DNA of 64,000 nucleotides from Lactobacillus kitasatonis DSM 16761 = JCM 1039 (GCF_000615285.1 NZ_BALU01000004.1:106762-170761); one strand, 5' to 3'; positions 8,962 through 22,482 are shown, counted from the first letter of the stretch. Made by a program: numbers and translations. Notes: generated by a model from the letters alone, not told the origin.

Positions 8962-8982
8962 ATTGGAACACAGTGTTCCAAT
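8962..8982. promoter_or_regulatory. Perfect 21-bp palindrome, likely RpiR-family operator
   Basis: Arms ATTGGAACAC and GTGTTCCAAT are exact reverse complements around a central A. The site touches the probable -10 (TATAGT, 8982-8987) of the rpiR-type gene, in the divergent region between that gene and EIIC. The position suits autorepression and control of EIIC. Assignment to the adjacent regulator is inferred. Confidence 0.65.
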
Positions 8983-9025
8983 ATAGTACAATTAGTTTAA
9001 AGTTTTCACATTAAGGAATAAGATT

Positions 9026-9748
9026 ATGGCATTTTTTGGATTTAAAGATTTATCAAAACTATCTACCGTTGATATGACTATCTATCGTTATATCGAACAA
9101 AACAATGATAAGGTAATTTACATGCGCGTCAGAGACATTGCCCAAGGAGCGCACGTCTCTAGTTCTTCTGTTATGCGCTTTATTCATAAGATAGGTTTTA
9201 ACAGCTTCCCTGAATTTAAAGCTTATTTAAAAAACAATCACCAAAGCCTGCACAACGTGAAAGTACATTACGTTACCGAAGATAACTTCCCTAGTGATAC
9301 TTTGAGCAAGCTGAACATCGTTGCAGATAAAATCTATCAAGCAGACAACATTATTACTATCGGAATGGGTGATTCAGCCTTTTTAGCAGAATATGCCGCA
9401 AGAAAGATGGCGGCTCTAGGATTAAATACCTCTCCTGTCACGGATCCGTTCTATCCGCTCGTTTTCAAATTGGAAAATACTACCAATAACGTCATTATTT
9501 GCTTTTCTGTATCAGGTAATACCACTGAAATGGTGGAAATGATCAATCGATTTGTCAACAATGACGATATCCTTCTTATCAGCATCACCGGCGATGAAAC
9601 TAGCGCTATCGCAAAAATGAGTCGTTATTCCCTTACCTACCATGAACAAATGGTTAGAAAAGAAGCTTACGACTTTTCTTCACAAGTACCTGTAATGTAT
9701 TTGGTTGAAGGAATCGTCAATATTTTAATTGAAAAAGAAAAACAATAA
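9026..9748 (+). CDS. RpiR-family transcriptional regulator
   Basis: This is a DNA-binding regulator of sugar-phosphate metabolism. The N-terminal HTH_6 domain (about residues 10-80) contains RVRDIAQGAHVSSSSVMRFI. The C-terminal SIS domain (about 95-220) contains ITIGMGDSAFLAEYAARKM and ICFSVSGNTTEMVEM, where a phosphosugar effector binds. At 240 residues it is slightly short for the family. It sits between the EIIC/kinase genes and the GH1 gene, so it probably senses a phosphorylated product of this pathway. AAGGAATAAGATT precedes the ATG. Confidence 0.9.
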   Translation: MAFFGFKDLSKLSTVDMTIYRYIEQNNDKVIYMRVRDIAQGAHVSSSSVMRFIHKIGFNSFPEFKAYLKNNHQSLHNVKVHYVTEDNFPSDTLSKLNIVADKIYQADNIITIGMGDSAFLAEYAARKMAALGLNTSPVTDPFYPLVFKLENTTNNVIICFSVSGNTTEMVEMINRFVNNDDILLISITGDETSAIAKMSRYSLTYHEQMVRKEAYDFSSQVPVMYLVEGIVNILIEKEKQ

Positions 9749-9751
9749 ATA

Positions 9752-9775
9752 GATGAAACACCCTGTTTCACTTTA
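9752..9775 (+). terminator. Weak hairpin after the RpiR gene
   Basis: A short stem TGAAACA / TGTTTCA with a three-base loop is followed by CTTT. It is a weak candidate terminator. Confidence 0.3.
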
Positions 9776-9832
9776 GGTACAACCAGCCATTTTATCGAAC
9801 CATTCCTAAAAGCCCCTTTTGTCTATCATTTA

Positions 9833-9846
9833 TGAAATCGATTTCA
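9833..9846. promoter_or_regulatory. Consensus cre site (CcpA) at the GH1 promoter
   Basis: TGAAATCGATTTCA matches the cre consensus at every position and lies inside an 18-bp perfect palindrome (9831-9848). That palindrome overlaps a -10 TATAAT (9847-9852), a placement that fits direct catabolite repression of the GH1 gene. Confidence 0.75.
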
Positions 9847-9860
9847 TATAATGCTTATAA

Positions 9861-11315
<1,455 letters not shown>

Positions 11316-11366
11316 AATATTTACTTTTCATTACATTTATTTCAAAAACTCTCTCAAACATATGAA

Positions 11367-11402
11367 AAAAACGGCTAGTCAACTAGACTAGTCGTTTTCT
11401 TT
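11367..11402 (+). terminator. Terminator between GH1 and prs
   Basis: The stem ACGGCTAGTC / GACTAGTCGT (one wobble) has a five-base loop, with A runs before and T runs after. It can serve both convergent genes. Confidence 0.8.
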
Positions 11403-11417
11403 ATCTTCAAATAATTT

Positions 11418-12392
11418 TTACTTATTCTTGTCAGCTTCGTATCTGTTATCGAACAATGGGCTAAGTGCCTTGTGTTCTTGGATGCACTTAATGGCATCAC
11501 CCATAAGTGGGCCAACAGATACTAAAAGCATCTTGTCCAACTTCTTTTCAGCTGGTTGGTTGATTGAGTCAGTAAGAACTAAGTTCTTAATTGGTGAATC
11601 ATTCAATCTCTTGATGGCCGGGCCTGAAAGAACGGCGTGAGTTGCACTAGCGTAAACTTCAGTAGCACCTGCATCGATCAATGCTTGAGCTGCTAAAGTA
11701 ATAGTACCAGCAGTATCGATCATATCGTCGATAATGATTGCACGCTTGCCCTTAACATCACCGATAATGTTCATAACTTCGGCAACGTTAGCCTTAGGAC
11801 GACGCTTATCAACGATAGCGATAGGACAACCTAAGAATTCAGCAAGCTTTCTAGCACGGTTAACACCACCGTGGTCAGGTGAAACAACAACTGCATCTTC
11901 TTCCAAGTGGTTACATAAGAAGTAATCAGCAAGAAGCGGAGCACCCATCAAGTTATCAACTGGAATATCGAAGAAACCTTGGATTTGTGGTGCGTGCAAG
12001 TCAAGTGAAAGAATACGGTTTGCACCTGCAGTTTGAAGCATGTCAGCTACAAGCTTAGCAGTAATTGGTTCACGTGCACGAGTCTTACGGTCTTGACGAG
12101 CATAACCATAGTAAGGCATTACAATGTTAATTGTACGAGCACTAGCACGACGTACGGCGTCGATCATAATCAAAAGTTCCATCAAGTTATCGTTAACTGG
12201 GTCACTAGTTGATTGAACAAGGTATACGTCTTTACCACGTACAGTTTCATCAATATTAATTTGAATTTCGCCGTCACTGAAACGTTCAACGCTTGACTTA
12301 GAAAGTGGAACACCAACACGGTCCGCAATCTTTTGAGCCAATGGCACGTTTGAGTTGAGGGCAAAAATCATCATATCGTCTTTATAGGACAT
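11418..12392 (-). CDS. prs: Ribose-phosphate pyrophosphokinase
   Basis: The enzyme makes PRPP from ribose 5-phosphate and ATP for nucleotide, histidine and tryptophan synthesis. The 324 residues fit class I enzymes. The ATP-binding flexible loop is visible in [18 protein letters not shown], the catalytic histidine in [13 protein letters not shown], and the PRPP loop in [19 protein letters not shown] precedes the ATG. In many relatives prs directly follows glmU. Here two SLAP surface protein genes lie between them, and prs has its own upstream region with a TATAAT box near 12467. Confidence 0.97.
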   Translation of the reverse strand: MSYKDDMMIFALNSNVPLAQKIADRVGVPLSKSSVERFSDGEIQINIDETVRGKDVYLVQSTSDPVNDNLMELLIMIDAVRRASARTINIVMPYYGYARQDRKTRAREPITAKLVADMLQTAGANRILSLDLHAPQIQGFFDIPVDNLMGAPLLADYFLCNHLEEDAVVVSPDHGGVNRARKLAEFLGCPIAIVDKRRPKANVAEVMNIIGDVKGKRAIIIDDMIDTAGTITLAAQALIDAGATEVYASATHAVLSGPAIKRLNDSPIKNLVLTDSINQPAEKKLDKMLLVSVGPLMGDAIKCIQEHKALSPLFDNRYEADKNK

Positions 12393-12578
12393 AATTTCCT
12401 CCGTAAAAATAATTAACCAGCTCTATTTTAGCAAAAGTTGTTCCAAAAAGAACCATGTACTCCTTAATTATAACAATATTTTTGCTTCTACAGTAAAAAA
12501 CAAGGCAAAAGGACTAACTATTAAGCACTAAAACAGTTAGAATATATGTGTACTTTCGAGTACAACGAAAATATCCTA

Positions 12579-12620
12579 AAAAATAAGGCGTAACATCTTT
12601 TGGATGTACGCCTTATTTTT
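12579..12620 (-). terminator. Terminator of the first SLAP surface protein gene
   Basis: A 17-bp stem with arms like AAATAAGGCGT and ACGCCTTATTT is followed on the minus strand by a T run, just after the stop. Confidence 0.85.
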
Positions 12621-12633
12621 GGTTTCAGTACTA

Positions 12634-14426
12634 TTAGTTGTTGCTAGTAGTACCTACCTGAGCATAGTCGTTAATGTTCAATGATTGAGTGTAACCGTTA
12701 GTTACGATTGATAAAGTAGTGTTGTTGTTAGTAAATTGAACACTGCTTTCTGGAACGTTGTTTACAGCAGCTGCTAATTTAACAATTGCTGAAACTTCGT
12801 CTGGAGTTAAGCTGCTTAAATTAGTTACAATAACTTTCTTACCGTCAAGCTTAGCCTTAGCACTAGTGATGTTAGCAATAGCTTCGTTAACTTGAGCAAC
12901 AGTTGCGCTAGCGTTGTTGTTTATAGTAGTAGCGTCAGTAATAGCCTTGTCGTATGCGCTCTTAGCAGTTGCTGAAGCAAGCTTGTAAGCGTCTGAGTTC
13001 TTAACAGTGTTTGCTTCGTTGATGCTTGGAGTAAGCTTAGCCTTGTCAGCTACAGTAGCTACAGTAACTTCAGTCAAAGCTTGTTCTTGAGTGTTAACAG
13101 GACTTAAAGTCTTGCCGCTGTAGGTAACGTCAGTAGCCTTTAAGTAACCTCTGCCACTAGCTAACTTGTAGAACAATTCTGGAGTGCTGTTAGCTGAAGT
13201 TGCGATGTATCTTAATTCTGAAACTTGTTGTCTTTGACCAGCACCAAATGATCTAGTTGAGTCAGCTTGACCCTTGATGTTGTAAAGTGGAGCAACCTTA
13301 GTAGTGGTTACGATTGATGCGTTTAAATCAACATCGTCTGATGAGTCGTCATCTACAGTTGCGCTACCGTCTGGTTCGTTAACTGGATCAAGTTTACCTG
13401 AAACCTTACCAACATTAGCAGCCTTTACGAATTGGTCGTCACCGATCTTGTAGTAAAGCTTAGTACCAATGTATCTTGCTTCAGTAGCTCTTACCTTCTT
13501 GCCCTTCTTAACAGTCTTCTTTTCAGTATCACCGTTACCATCGTAAACGTAGGCATTCTTCTTTAAAGTAATAGTTGCGCTCTTGGATGAGTCAACGTTG
13601 CTTGCCTTAACGAATGCAGTACCTTCTGCGTTAAGTTGGTAGTAATCCTTCCCGTTAATAGTGTCAGTACCGTATGAATCGACAGTAGTACCCTTAGTAA
13701 GCTTAGCCTTACCGTTGTACTTCTTAATACGCTTGCCGTTTTGGTCGTATACGTATGAGTTGTGGATCAACTTAACCTTTATGGCATCCATGTCTGAAGC
13801 TTCTGGATCCTTCTTTGAAGGCTTCTTATTGGTAGTTGATGCAGGCTTCTTGCTAGTTGAAGTAGTCTTCTTGGTTGAAGTGTTCTTCTTAGTGGTTGAA
13901 GTAGTAGTCTTGCTTGATGAAGCATTTGCACCGCCAACTACATTTGCGGCCTTGATGTAAGCATTGTTGCCAAGCTGTAGTAAAGAACGCCATTGATCTT
14001 AGTAGTACCGTTTGACTTTACAGTAATACCCTTAGCAATAGTAGTGTACTTTGCGCTACCCATGTACTTGTCAAGGCGCTTACCATTCTTGTCGTAAACA
14101 TAAGCATTACGAGCTAAAGTAATGTCGTTTGAAGATGCCTTTGAAGTAGTCTTTGATGAAGTTGACTTCTTAGCAGTAATCTTAGCTGCTGCCTTCTTTG
14201 ATGAAGTGCTCTTTGAGCTTGACTTACTATCAGTAGTCTTCTTGGTTGAAGTAGTAGTCTTGCTAGTCGACTTCTTGTTAGTTGAAGCAGTCTTCTTAGC
14301 AGTGGTCTTGCTTGATGACTTAGTAGTTGTTGCAGCTTGAACTGAGTTTGATGGGTTAGGTACAAGTGGGCTAACACTCATCAATGCGGCTGCTGATACC
14401 ATAATCAACTTATGATTTAATTTCAT
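12634..14426 (-). pseudogene. SLAP-domain surface protein with FIVAR-like module (frameshifted)
   Basis: This is a secreted cell-wall-associated protein of about 597 residues when reconstructed. The signal peptide MKLNHKLIMVSAAALMSVSP ends near NSVQAA. A Lys/Ser/Thr low-complexity stretch follows, then about four SLAP modules (motifs NAYVYDKNGKR, NSYVYDQNGKR, NAYVYDGNGD, PLYNIKGQAD). Next come a FIVAR-like helical repeat (AYDKAITDATTINNNASATV) and a C-terminal beta-rich tail. The frame breaks near 13968: one extra A in GGCAACAATGC would restore AYIKAANV and the rest. SLAP modules bind wall polymers non-covalently in this genus. The neighbouring gene is a shorter paralogue. Confidence 0.8.
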
Positions 14427-14511
14427 CTATTATTTACCTCAAATCTAAAACTTAAAAATTAAATTCATTTATATATTGTAAATCGAAAACCGAATTTTGC
14501 CAATTTTATAT

Positions 14512-14549
14512 AAAAAAAGACATCTTTTCGTAATGAAAAGGTATCTTTC
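14512..14549 (-). terminator. Terminator of the second SLAP protein gene
   Basis: On the minus strand, the stem AAAGATACCTTTTC / GAAAAGATGTCTTT is followed by a T run, close to the stop at 14565. Confidence 0.75.
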
Positions 14550-14564
14550 TCTATAAATTTTTAA

Positions 14565-15413
14565 TTACTTAACAGTTACATCTGAAGCCTTAACGTAGTA
14601 ACGGTTTGGTTGTAAAGCGTAGTACTTAACACCCTTAATAGTCTTAGTACCTAAGCCCTTAACAGTTACACCCTTGCCGATGTACTTAGTGTTCAAGTAA
14701 TTGTTTACACGCTTACCGTTGTTGTCGTAAACGTAAGCTCTGTTCTTCATAGTAATCTTTACAGGCTTAACAGCTGCCTTCTTGCTAGTAGTCTTCTTTG
14801 AAGAATTAGTTGACTTAGTAGCAGTCTTCGATGAAGTTGACTTCTTTGCAGTTGCCTTTGAGTTAGCGTTTGACTTCTTAGTTGAAGCCTTAGCAGTGGT
14901 CTTCTTTGAAGAAGTGTTTGATTTAGTAGTCTTAGCTGACTTAGTTGACTTCTTAGTAGTCTTGCTTGAAGTAGTCTTCTTGGTACTTGCCTTCTTTGAA
15001 GTACTCTTCTTAGCAGTTGAAGTAGAAGTAGTTACCTTCTTGCCGTTTGACTTAAGAGTGTAAGTAGTGTTGCCTGACTTGTAAGTTACAGTACCTTCAG
15101 TAGCTGAAGCTGGAATCCAGTACTTCAAATCAGTTTGGATACTGTAGTAAACTTGACCATTAATAGTCTTAACGTTCCAAATGGTGTACTTGCCACCCTT
15201 AGTTGCAGTCTTTGAAGTTCTCTTACCATTTCTATCAACGAACTTCATGGTCTTAGTCATTTCAACACGGCTGTTCTTGCCGTAGGTGTTGTTAACACCC
15301 TTAGCATGTGCAACTGGTGCAGCTTGTACGCCGCTTGCTGACATGCCTAAAACTGGGCTAACACCCATTAAAACTGCTGCTGATACCATCATTAACTTAT
15401 GACTTAACTTCAT
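14565..15413 (-). CDS. SLAP-domain surface protein with K/S/T-rich linker
   Basis: This secreted protein has 282 residues. The signal peptide MKLSHKLMMVSAAVLMGVSP is nearly identical to that of the adjacent paralogue. One SLAP-like region follows (about residues 45-125, containing KFVDRNGKRTSKTATKGGKY), then about 85 residues that are almost only Lys, Ser, Thr and Ala. A C-terminal SLAP module closes the protein (NRAYVYDNNGKRVNNYL ... YYVKASDVTVK). The linker is highly basic and probably threads into or binds the anionic wall. TGAGGT precedes the ATG. Function beyond wall association is unknown. Confidence 0.85.
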   Translation of the reverse strand: MKLSHKLMMVSAAVLMGVSPVLGMSASGVQAAPVAHAKGVNNTYGKNSRVEMTKTMKFVDRNGKRTSKTATKGGKYTIWNVKTINGQVYYSIQTDLKYWIPASATEGTVTYKSGNTTYTLKSNGKKVTTSTSTAKKSTSKKASTKKTTSSKTTKKSTKSAKTTKSNTSSKKTTAKASTKKSNANSKATAKKSTSSKTATKSTNSSKKTTSKKAAVKPVKITMKNRAYVYDNNGKRVNNYLNTKYIGKGVTVKGLGTKTIKGVKYYALQPNRYYVKASDVTVK

Positions 15414-15511
15414 AAATAATACCTACCTCATTAAAAACATCTTTGTAAATCTATTGTAGGGCTCTTATATAATTTTGCAAATAAATACTATAGCCTTAAT
15501 ACTTTCTTAGC

Positions 15512-15546
15512 AAAAAAGCACCCTAGTTCAAATGAACTAGGGTTAC
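15512..15546 (-). terminator. Terminator of glmU
   Basis: The perfect stem CCCTAGTTCA / TGAACTAGGG is followed on the minus strand by GCTTTTTT. The stem core is nearly the same as in the terminator at 6473-6503. Confidence 0.85.
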
Positions 15547-15561
15547 TTCTTTATCTATTAA

Positions 15562-16947
15562 TTATTCCCAATCTTTATCTTTTGAAAGGGGAAGCTTGTG
15601 CCAGTAATCTGGCTTGTTAACTTGACGTCCACGTGCAATCGCCATGTCGTACTTGTTTACGTCCTTAGTAATAGTTGAGTCAGCAGCAATAAATGCGTGA
15701 TCTGCAACGTTGATTGGAGCGATCAAAGTTGAGCCGGCACCGATGAATGCGTGGTCACCAACATTAGTATGGAACTTCTTAACACCATCGTAGTTAGAGA
15801 AGATAGTACCACAACCAACGTTAATATCCTTACCCAAAGTAGCATCCCCAACATAAGTCAAGTGACCTACCTTACTGTCTTCGCCAATTTCAGCCTTCTT
15901 AATTTCAACAAAGTTACCAATATGAGCACCCTTGCGAATAACTGCCTTTGGACGCAGGTGTGAGTTAGGACCGATATCAGTGTTGTCATCCATTTCAGCC
16001 TCTTGAAGAGTTGAAGAAGTAATGGTTACGTTGTTGCCGATCTTAGAATCAACAATTCTTGAACCATTAGTGATGTGACAATCGCTACCGATTTCGGTGT
16101 TGCCTTTAATTACTACGTTACCTTCAATTACAGTATCGTTGCCGATCTTTACGCCAGCATCGATATAAGCAGTGTCAGGATCGATGAATGAAACACCATT
16201 GCGCATATGTTCTTCATTGATTCTTCTTTGCATAGTCTTAGTAGCTTGTGCTAAAGCAATACGGTCGTTTACACCAAGACTTTCACTGAAGTCTGGCATC
16301 TTGTAGGCACCAACGCGTTCGCCGCTGTTACGCAGGATTTCAAGCACATCAGTTAAGTAGTATTCGCCTTGTGCGTTGTTGTTGTCAACGTGCTTCAAAG
16401 CTTCGAAAAGCTTCTTGTTGTCAAAGCAGAATACACCAGTGTTGATTTCCTTAACCTTTAATTCTTCTGGCTTACCGTCTTTTTGTTCAACGATTCTTAA
16501 AACATTGCCTTGGTCATCACGGATAATTCTACCGTAGCCAAATGGGTTAGGTGCTTCAGCAGTCAAAACAGTAGCTGCATTGCCCTTTTCTGCGTGGTAC
16601 TTGAACAATTCATCGAAAGTTTCAGTGGTAAACAAAGGCGTATCACCAGTAACTACCAAAGTAGCACCGTCTTTGTCACCTAATTCTTCCTTAGCAGTCA
16701 TTACTGCGTCACCAGTACCAAGTTGCTTTTCTTGGAAAGCAAAGTCAGACTTGCCGTCTAAAACTTTTTCTACTTCACCAGCACCGGTACCAACAACAGT
16801 AACGATCTTAGCTGGATTAACGCCACGTGCAGCATCAACTACGTGTTCAACCATAGTCTTACCGCAAACTTTGTGCAAAACCTTATATAACTTTGATTTC
16901 ATTCTGGTGCCCTTGCCTGCAGCAAGAACAACAACATATTTTTCCAT
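15562..16947 (-). CDS. glmU: Bifunctional GlmU: GlcN-1-P acetyltransferase / GlcNAc-1-P uridyltransferase
   Basis: The enzyme makes UDP-GlcNAc for peptidoglycan and wall polymers. The 461 residues split into an N-terminal nucleotidyltransferase domain ([11 protein letters not shown] at the start, GDTPLF near residue 100) and a C-terminal left-handed beta-helix. The helix has hexapeptide repeats ([20 protein letters not shown]) and the acetyl-CoA region [21 protein letters not shown]. It is followed upstream by purR, the usual order in lactobacilli and bacilli. It feeds the same pathway as murA at the left end of the window. Confidence 0.97.
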   Translation of the reverse strand: MEKYVVVLAAGKGTRMKSKLYKVLHKVCGKTMVEHVVDAARGVNPAKIVTVVGTGAGEVEKVLDGKSDFAFQEKQLGTGDAVMTAKEELGDKDGATLVVTGDTPLFTTETFDELFKYHAEKGNAATVLTAEAPNPFGYGRIIRDDQGNVLRIVEQKDGKPEELKVKEINTGVFCFDNKKLFEALKHVDNNNAQGEYYLTDVLEILRNSGERVGAYKMPDFSESLGVNDRIALAQATKTMQRRINEEHMRNGVSFIDPDTAYIDAGVKIGNDTVIEGNVVIKGNTEIGSDCHITNGSRIVDSKIGNNVTITSSTLQEAEMDDNTDIGPNSHLRPKAVIRKGAHIGNFVEIKKAEIGEDSKVGHLTYVGDATLGKDINVGCGTIFSNYDGVKKFHTNVGDHAFIGAGSTLIAPINVADHAFIAADSTITKDVNKYDMAIARGRQVNKPDYWHKLPLSKDKDWE

Positions 16948-16994
16948 TAGTAATTAACCTCTTAATAATTAAAACTTGGTTCTAGTATACCATT

Positions 16995-17825
16995 TTAGAA
17001 ACGGTCAAAATCAGTTTCATCTAAGAAGTTGCCAGGTTCTGCCAAAATAAGCTTCTTTTCAGTATCAATCTTGCTGATCTTAACCAATGAAAGATAATTA
17101 TTGATCAATTTTTCTTTATCAAAATCAGCTTCGCAAAGTACACAAACGCCGGCAATAGTTCCGTCAAATTCCTTAACCAGCTCTTCCATTCCAGTTAAGG
17201 TACCGCCGCCCTTCATAAAGTCGTCGACGATTAAAACTTTAGAGCCCTTTTCAAGTGCACGAGTAGGCAATTCCATCTTTGATACACGAGATAAAGATGA
17301 AGAAATGTAGTTAACTGAAACTGTTGCCCCTTCTGTTACCTTTGAGCGTTTTCTTGCAGTTACAAATGGCACATTAAGGTAGCGTGCTACAGCTTGTGCC
17401 AAAGCGATCCCCTTAGTTTCAACGGTCATTACGGCATCTACGTCTTCATATGCGTAACGTGTCGCAATTAATTCACCGATGCGACGCAAGTCTTGCGTGT
17501 CGCCTAAAACATCTGACAGATAAACGAAGCCACCTGCCAAAATTCTACTTGGATCTTCAATTCTTGATGATAAATCTGATAAATACTTTTCTGCGTGCTT
17601 TTGACCTAAAAATGGAATATAACGTACGCCACCAGCTGCTCCTGCCACGGTCTCCAACACGCCGTCTTGATTGCTTGCAAGCGTATGCTTCAAAATAGCT
17701 AAGTCTTCTGAGATAGATGATTTAGCTGCACCATAACGCTTAGCAAAGAATGGTAGTGCAATTAGCGTATGAGGACGTTCCATTAAATACTTGGTCATAT
17801 CCACCAATCTTTCTGAACGTTTCAT
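16995..17825 (-). CDS. purR: Purine operon repressor PurR
   Basis: This transcription factor of purine synthesis genes binds PRPP. The N-terminal winged helix (about residues 1-74, beginning MKRSERLVDMTKYLMERP) is fused to a phosphoribosyltransferase-like domain with the PRPP motif VLIVDDFMKGGGTLTGME. The 276 residues match the Gram-positive PurR length. The gene lies between veg and glmU, the conserved order. I found no clear PurBox in the short upstream region. Confidence 0.95.
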   Translation of the reverse strand: MKRSERLVDMTKYLMERPHTLIALPFFAKRYGAAKSSISEDLAILKHTLASNQDGVLETVAGAAGGVRYIPFLGQKHAEKYLSDLSSRIEDPSRILAGGFVYLSDVLGDTQDLRRIGELIATRYAYEDVDAVMTVETKGIALAQAVARYLNVPFVTARKRSKVTEGATVSVNYISSSLSRVSKMELPTRALEKGSKVLIVDDFMKGGGTLTGMEELVKEFDGTIAGVCVLCEADFDKEKLINNYLSLVKISKIDTEKKLILAEPGNFLDETDFDRF

Positions 17826-17881
17826 GATATTTCCTTTCTAATGTTTGGCTTTATACTTAATAAATATACTCTAAAAGACAC

Positions 17882-17921
17882 AAAAAATCACTAACATTTC
17901 AAAAATGCTAGTGACTTTTTC
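17882..17921 (-). terminator. Terminator of veg
   Basis: On the minus strand, the stem GTCACTAGCATTT / AAATGTTAGTGAT is followed by TTTTT, about ten bases after the stop. Confidence 0.8.
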
Positions 17922-17931
17922 AAAATTATAA

Positions 17932-18189
17932 TTAAGCTTCGGCTTCTTCAGCCTCATCATCAAACTCTAATGCAATATTCTTAGTTAATAAATCTGTATA
18001 ACTGTAAGAAACGTGTTTAAAGTTATTTTGATGTTGATCTAAATCAACTACAAACACTGCAGGGAATGTTTCTCTTAAAACTCCCCGTCTCTTTGTAACT
18101 TTCTTACGACCCGCTTGAGCTACTACTGTTATGGTATCACCTAAGTGAGAATCCAACTTCTGTTTAATTGTCATAATTGACGTTGGCAC
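17932..18189 (-). CDS. veg: Veg family protein
   Basis: This is a small protein of the Veg family, which in Bacillus affects biofilm matrix expression by an incompletely known route. GTG at 18189 is chosen because AAGGAG stands ten bases upstream. It gives 85 residues, about the usual length, and avoids an upstream extension in frame. Conserved parts are IKQKLDSHLGDTITVVAQAGRKK and VLRETFPAVFVVDLDQ. The acidic tail DDEAEEAEA is typical of lactobacilli. It lies between ksgA and purR, as in bacilli. Confidence 0.88.
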   Translation of the reverse strand: MPTSIMTIKQKLDSHLGDTITVVAQAGRKKVTKRRGVLRETFPAVFVVDLDQHQNNFKHVSYSYTDLLTKNIALEFDDEAEEAEA

Positions 18190-18250
18190 TAAGCAACAAC
18201 TCCTTCGTGGATATTTTATCATAATTATATAATAAAATCAATATTATACA

Positions 18251-19135
18251 CTACTTGGCAGGAATATTGCTAGCTATTTTGATAAATTGTTCAATTGTTA
18301 AATCTTCAGGTCTAACTCTTGGATCAACGCCTAATTCTTTAATCAAAGCAGCACGCTTATCACTATCTGGTATCAATGTCTTCAAGTTGTTGTTAAGTGT
18401 CTTTCTTCTTTGTGAGAAGCACATCTTTACTACCCAAATGAAGTGTTTTCTATTCTTAATTGCAGGCTTTTCTTTAAGTGGAGTCAAAACAACTACTGCA
18501 GAATCAACCTTAGGACGTGGCATAAATGATGAACTCTTTACTTCAAGTGCCAATTTAATGTTCATTTCAGTTTGAACAGAAATGGTTAATGGACCGTATT
18601 CCTTGTTGCCTGGTTTTGCTTCAAGACGTTCAGCCACTTCTTTTTGCATCATTAAGGTCAAACTTGCAAAGTGTAAATCTGATTCAGCTAAAGCAAAAAT
18701 GATTGGCGTGGTGATGTAGTAAGGCAAGTTAGCTACAACCTTGATTGGCTTATCCATATCGAAAAAGCCAGCCAAGTCTTCTTTAAAGTTAGCCTTTAGC
18801 ACATCTTTAAGCATCAACTTAAAGCGTTCATCTAATGGCGCATCCCCAATCTTTTTGGGCAATTCATTATGCAAAATCTCTGGTAAACTGTCGTCGACTT
18901 CATAGGCAAAAACCTTAGCCCCAGCTAACAGCAATTGTTCTGTTAATGATCCAATACCAGGACCGATTTCAATTACTTGATCGCCAGGTTGAATATCAGC
19001 TGCTTCTACAATCCCTAAAATAGCAGTTTGATCAACCAAAAAGTTTTGTCCTAAATTTTTCTTAGCCTTAACAAAGTAGCGGTTAATGATTGCTTTTGTT
19101 CTGACTGGTGAGCCAATTGGAATATTATTTGCCAT
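18251..19135 (-). CDS. rsmA: 16S rRNA dimethyladenosine transferase (KsgA/RsmA)
   Basis: The enzyme dimethylates two adjacent adenosines near the 3' end of 16S rRNA, a late 30S assembly step. The 294 residues contain the SAM motif [15 protein letters not shown] (motif I), the target-base motif [14 protein letters not shown] (NLPY), and [12 protein letters not shown]. The start overlaps the rnmV stop by 11 bases, so the pair is translationally coupled inside the metG-tatD-rnmV-ksgA run. Confidence 0.97.
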   Translation of the reverse strand: MANNIPIGSPVRTKAIINRYFVKAKKNLGQNFLVDQTAILGIVEAADIQPGDQVIEIGPGIGSLTEQLLLAGAKVFAYEVDDSLPEILHNELPKKIGDAPLDERFKLMLKDVLKANFKEDLAGFFDMDKPIKVVANLPYYITTPIIFALAESDLHFASLTLMMQKEVAERLEAKPGNKEYGPLTISVQTEMNIKLALEVKSSSFMPRPKVDSAVVVLTPLKEKPAIKNRKHFIWVVKMCFSQRRKTLNNNLKTLIPDSDKRAALIKELGVDPRVRPEDLTIEQFIKIASNIPAK

Positions 19136-19691
19136 TTTCAGCCTCCTCTACAGCTTGCTTAAGTTCATTAAGTGAAACGCCAAAGGTATGCAGACGATTG
19201 TAAAATTGCTTGGAATTACCGTAGCCTACGCTTAACTTGATGCCGACTTGTTCACGAAGTTTCCGTGAACCACTGCCGCCAGCTAAACCAAGTTCGCGAT
19301 ATGTTTCCTTAGTTAAATCACTCTTTTGCGGATCAACTTCATGCAAGTCCTTCAAAGCACGCTCAAGGGCTTCTTTTGAAGCATGTTCTACACCAAGGCT
19401 ACCCTTTTTATGAGGTTCGCCTTCCTTACGCGTAATAAAGGCTTGCTTTGCGTTAGGAACCGCATTGGTTACGATTCTACGAATACGTTCGCCATTAAAG
19501 TCAGGATCCGTAAACACGATAATTTGTCTGGTCTGACTTAACTTTTTAATTTGCTTTAAAACAGCATCAGAAACAGCTGAACCATTTGTTTCAACCGTTT
19601 CAATTCCTGGGAAAAATTGTTTTAAACGGATAGTATCGTCTTTCCCCTCAACGACGATTACCGCATCAAAATTCTTTTTATTTAAGACCAT
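19125..19691 (-). CDS. rnmV: Ribonuclease M5
   Basis: This Toprim-domain ribonuclease matures the ends of 5S rRNA. The 188 residues start with [16 protein letters not shown] (Toprim Glu) and carry the Asp pair in [14 protein letters not shown], followed by a C-terminal RNA/L18-binding region ([17 protein letters not shown]). It overlaps tatD by 14 bases and ksgA by 11, indicating one operon. Confidence 0.96.
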   Translation of the reverse strand: MVLNKKNFDAVIVVEGKDDTIRLKQFFPGIETVETNGSAVSDAVLKQIKKLSQTRQIIVFTDPDFNGERIRRIVTNAVPNAKQAFITRKEGEPHKKGSLGVEHASKEALERALKDLHEVDPQKSDLTKETYRELGLAGGSGSRKLREQVGIKLSVGYGNSKQFYNRLHTFGVSLNELKQAVEEAENGK

Positions 19692-20444
19692 AAACTCTCA
19701 CTGTATTTTTATAAGTAGCGTCTGCCACTTCTTCAAGTGGAATATTCTTTAACTTAGCAATCGCTTCTGCCACATAACGAACATAGCCTGTTTCATTTTG
19801 ATGACCACGGTATGGCTTGGGCGTCAAATATGGCGCATCAGTTTCGACCAAAATGCGGTCAAGTGGAGCTGCCTTAGCACTTTCATGGACTTCGGTTGCT
19901 TTAGTGAAAGAAACAACGCCAGAGTATGAAAAGTAAACATTCAAGTCTAAGAACTTATTTAGCCAGTCAACGCCGCCATTGAAGCTGTGCAAAATAGCAC
20001 CATATTCTAGATTGCTGTTTTTCAAAATATCATAGCAATCATCAAAAGCATCCCTAGTATGGATATCAACCGGCATCTTCAAATCATGTGCTACTTCAAT
20101 TTGTCGAGCAAATACTTCCCGTTGTACATCGCGTGGTGATTCGTCCCAATAATAGTCGAGCCCAATTTCACCCATTGCAACTACCTTAGGCTGTTTCAAT
20201 TGTTCAACTAGCTCGTCTTCGGTCTTTTGATCATAGTCTTTAGCAACATCGGGACAGTAACCGACCATCGCATAAACATTATCAAATTTTTGTGCCAAAT
20301 CGACTGCGCGTTTATTAAAATCAGGATCTTGTCCTGCACAAATCACCTTGGTTACACCCAAAGCTTTCGCACGTTCAAGGTAATATTGTTCCTTGCCGCG
20401 GAATGGCTCATCGTTTAAATGAGTATGGTTATCAATGAGTTCCA

Positions 20445-20445
<1 letters not shown>
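19678..20445 (-). CDS. TatD-family metal-dependent deoxyribonuclease
   Basis: This is a metal-dependent hydrolase of the TatD family (YabD type), with 255 residues. Metal ligands are visible in LIDNHTHLND (HxH), MGEIGLDYYW (Glu), PVDIHTRDA (His), and ILVETDAPYLTP near the C-terminus. The ATG shares one base with the metG stop (TAATG). The order metG-tatD-rnmV-ksgA is conserved in Firmicutes. Confidence 0.95.
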
Positions 20446-22445
<2,000 letters not shown>

Positions 22446-22482
22446 CTAAAATATCTATTCTATCTTACCACGAAAACAATAT

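Noticed and set aside
14122..14377. Open frames opposite and overlapping the SLAP linker regions (also 14782-15063)
   Set aside because: They arise from the repetitive Lys/Ser/Thr/Ala coding of the real genes (poly-Leu/Val/Phe or Arg/Gln products) and have no ribosome binding sites.
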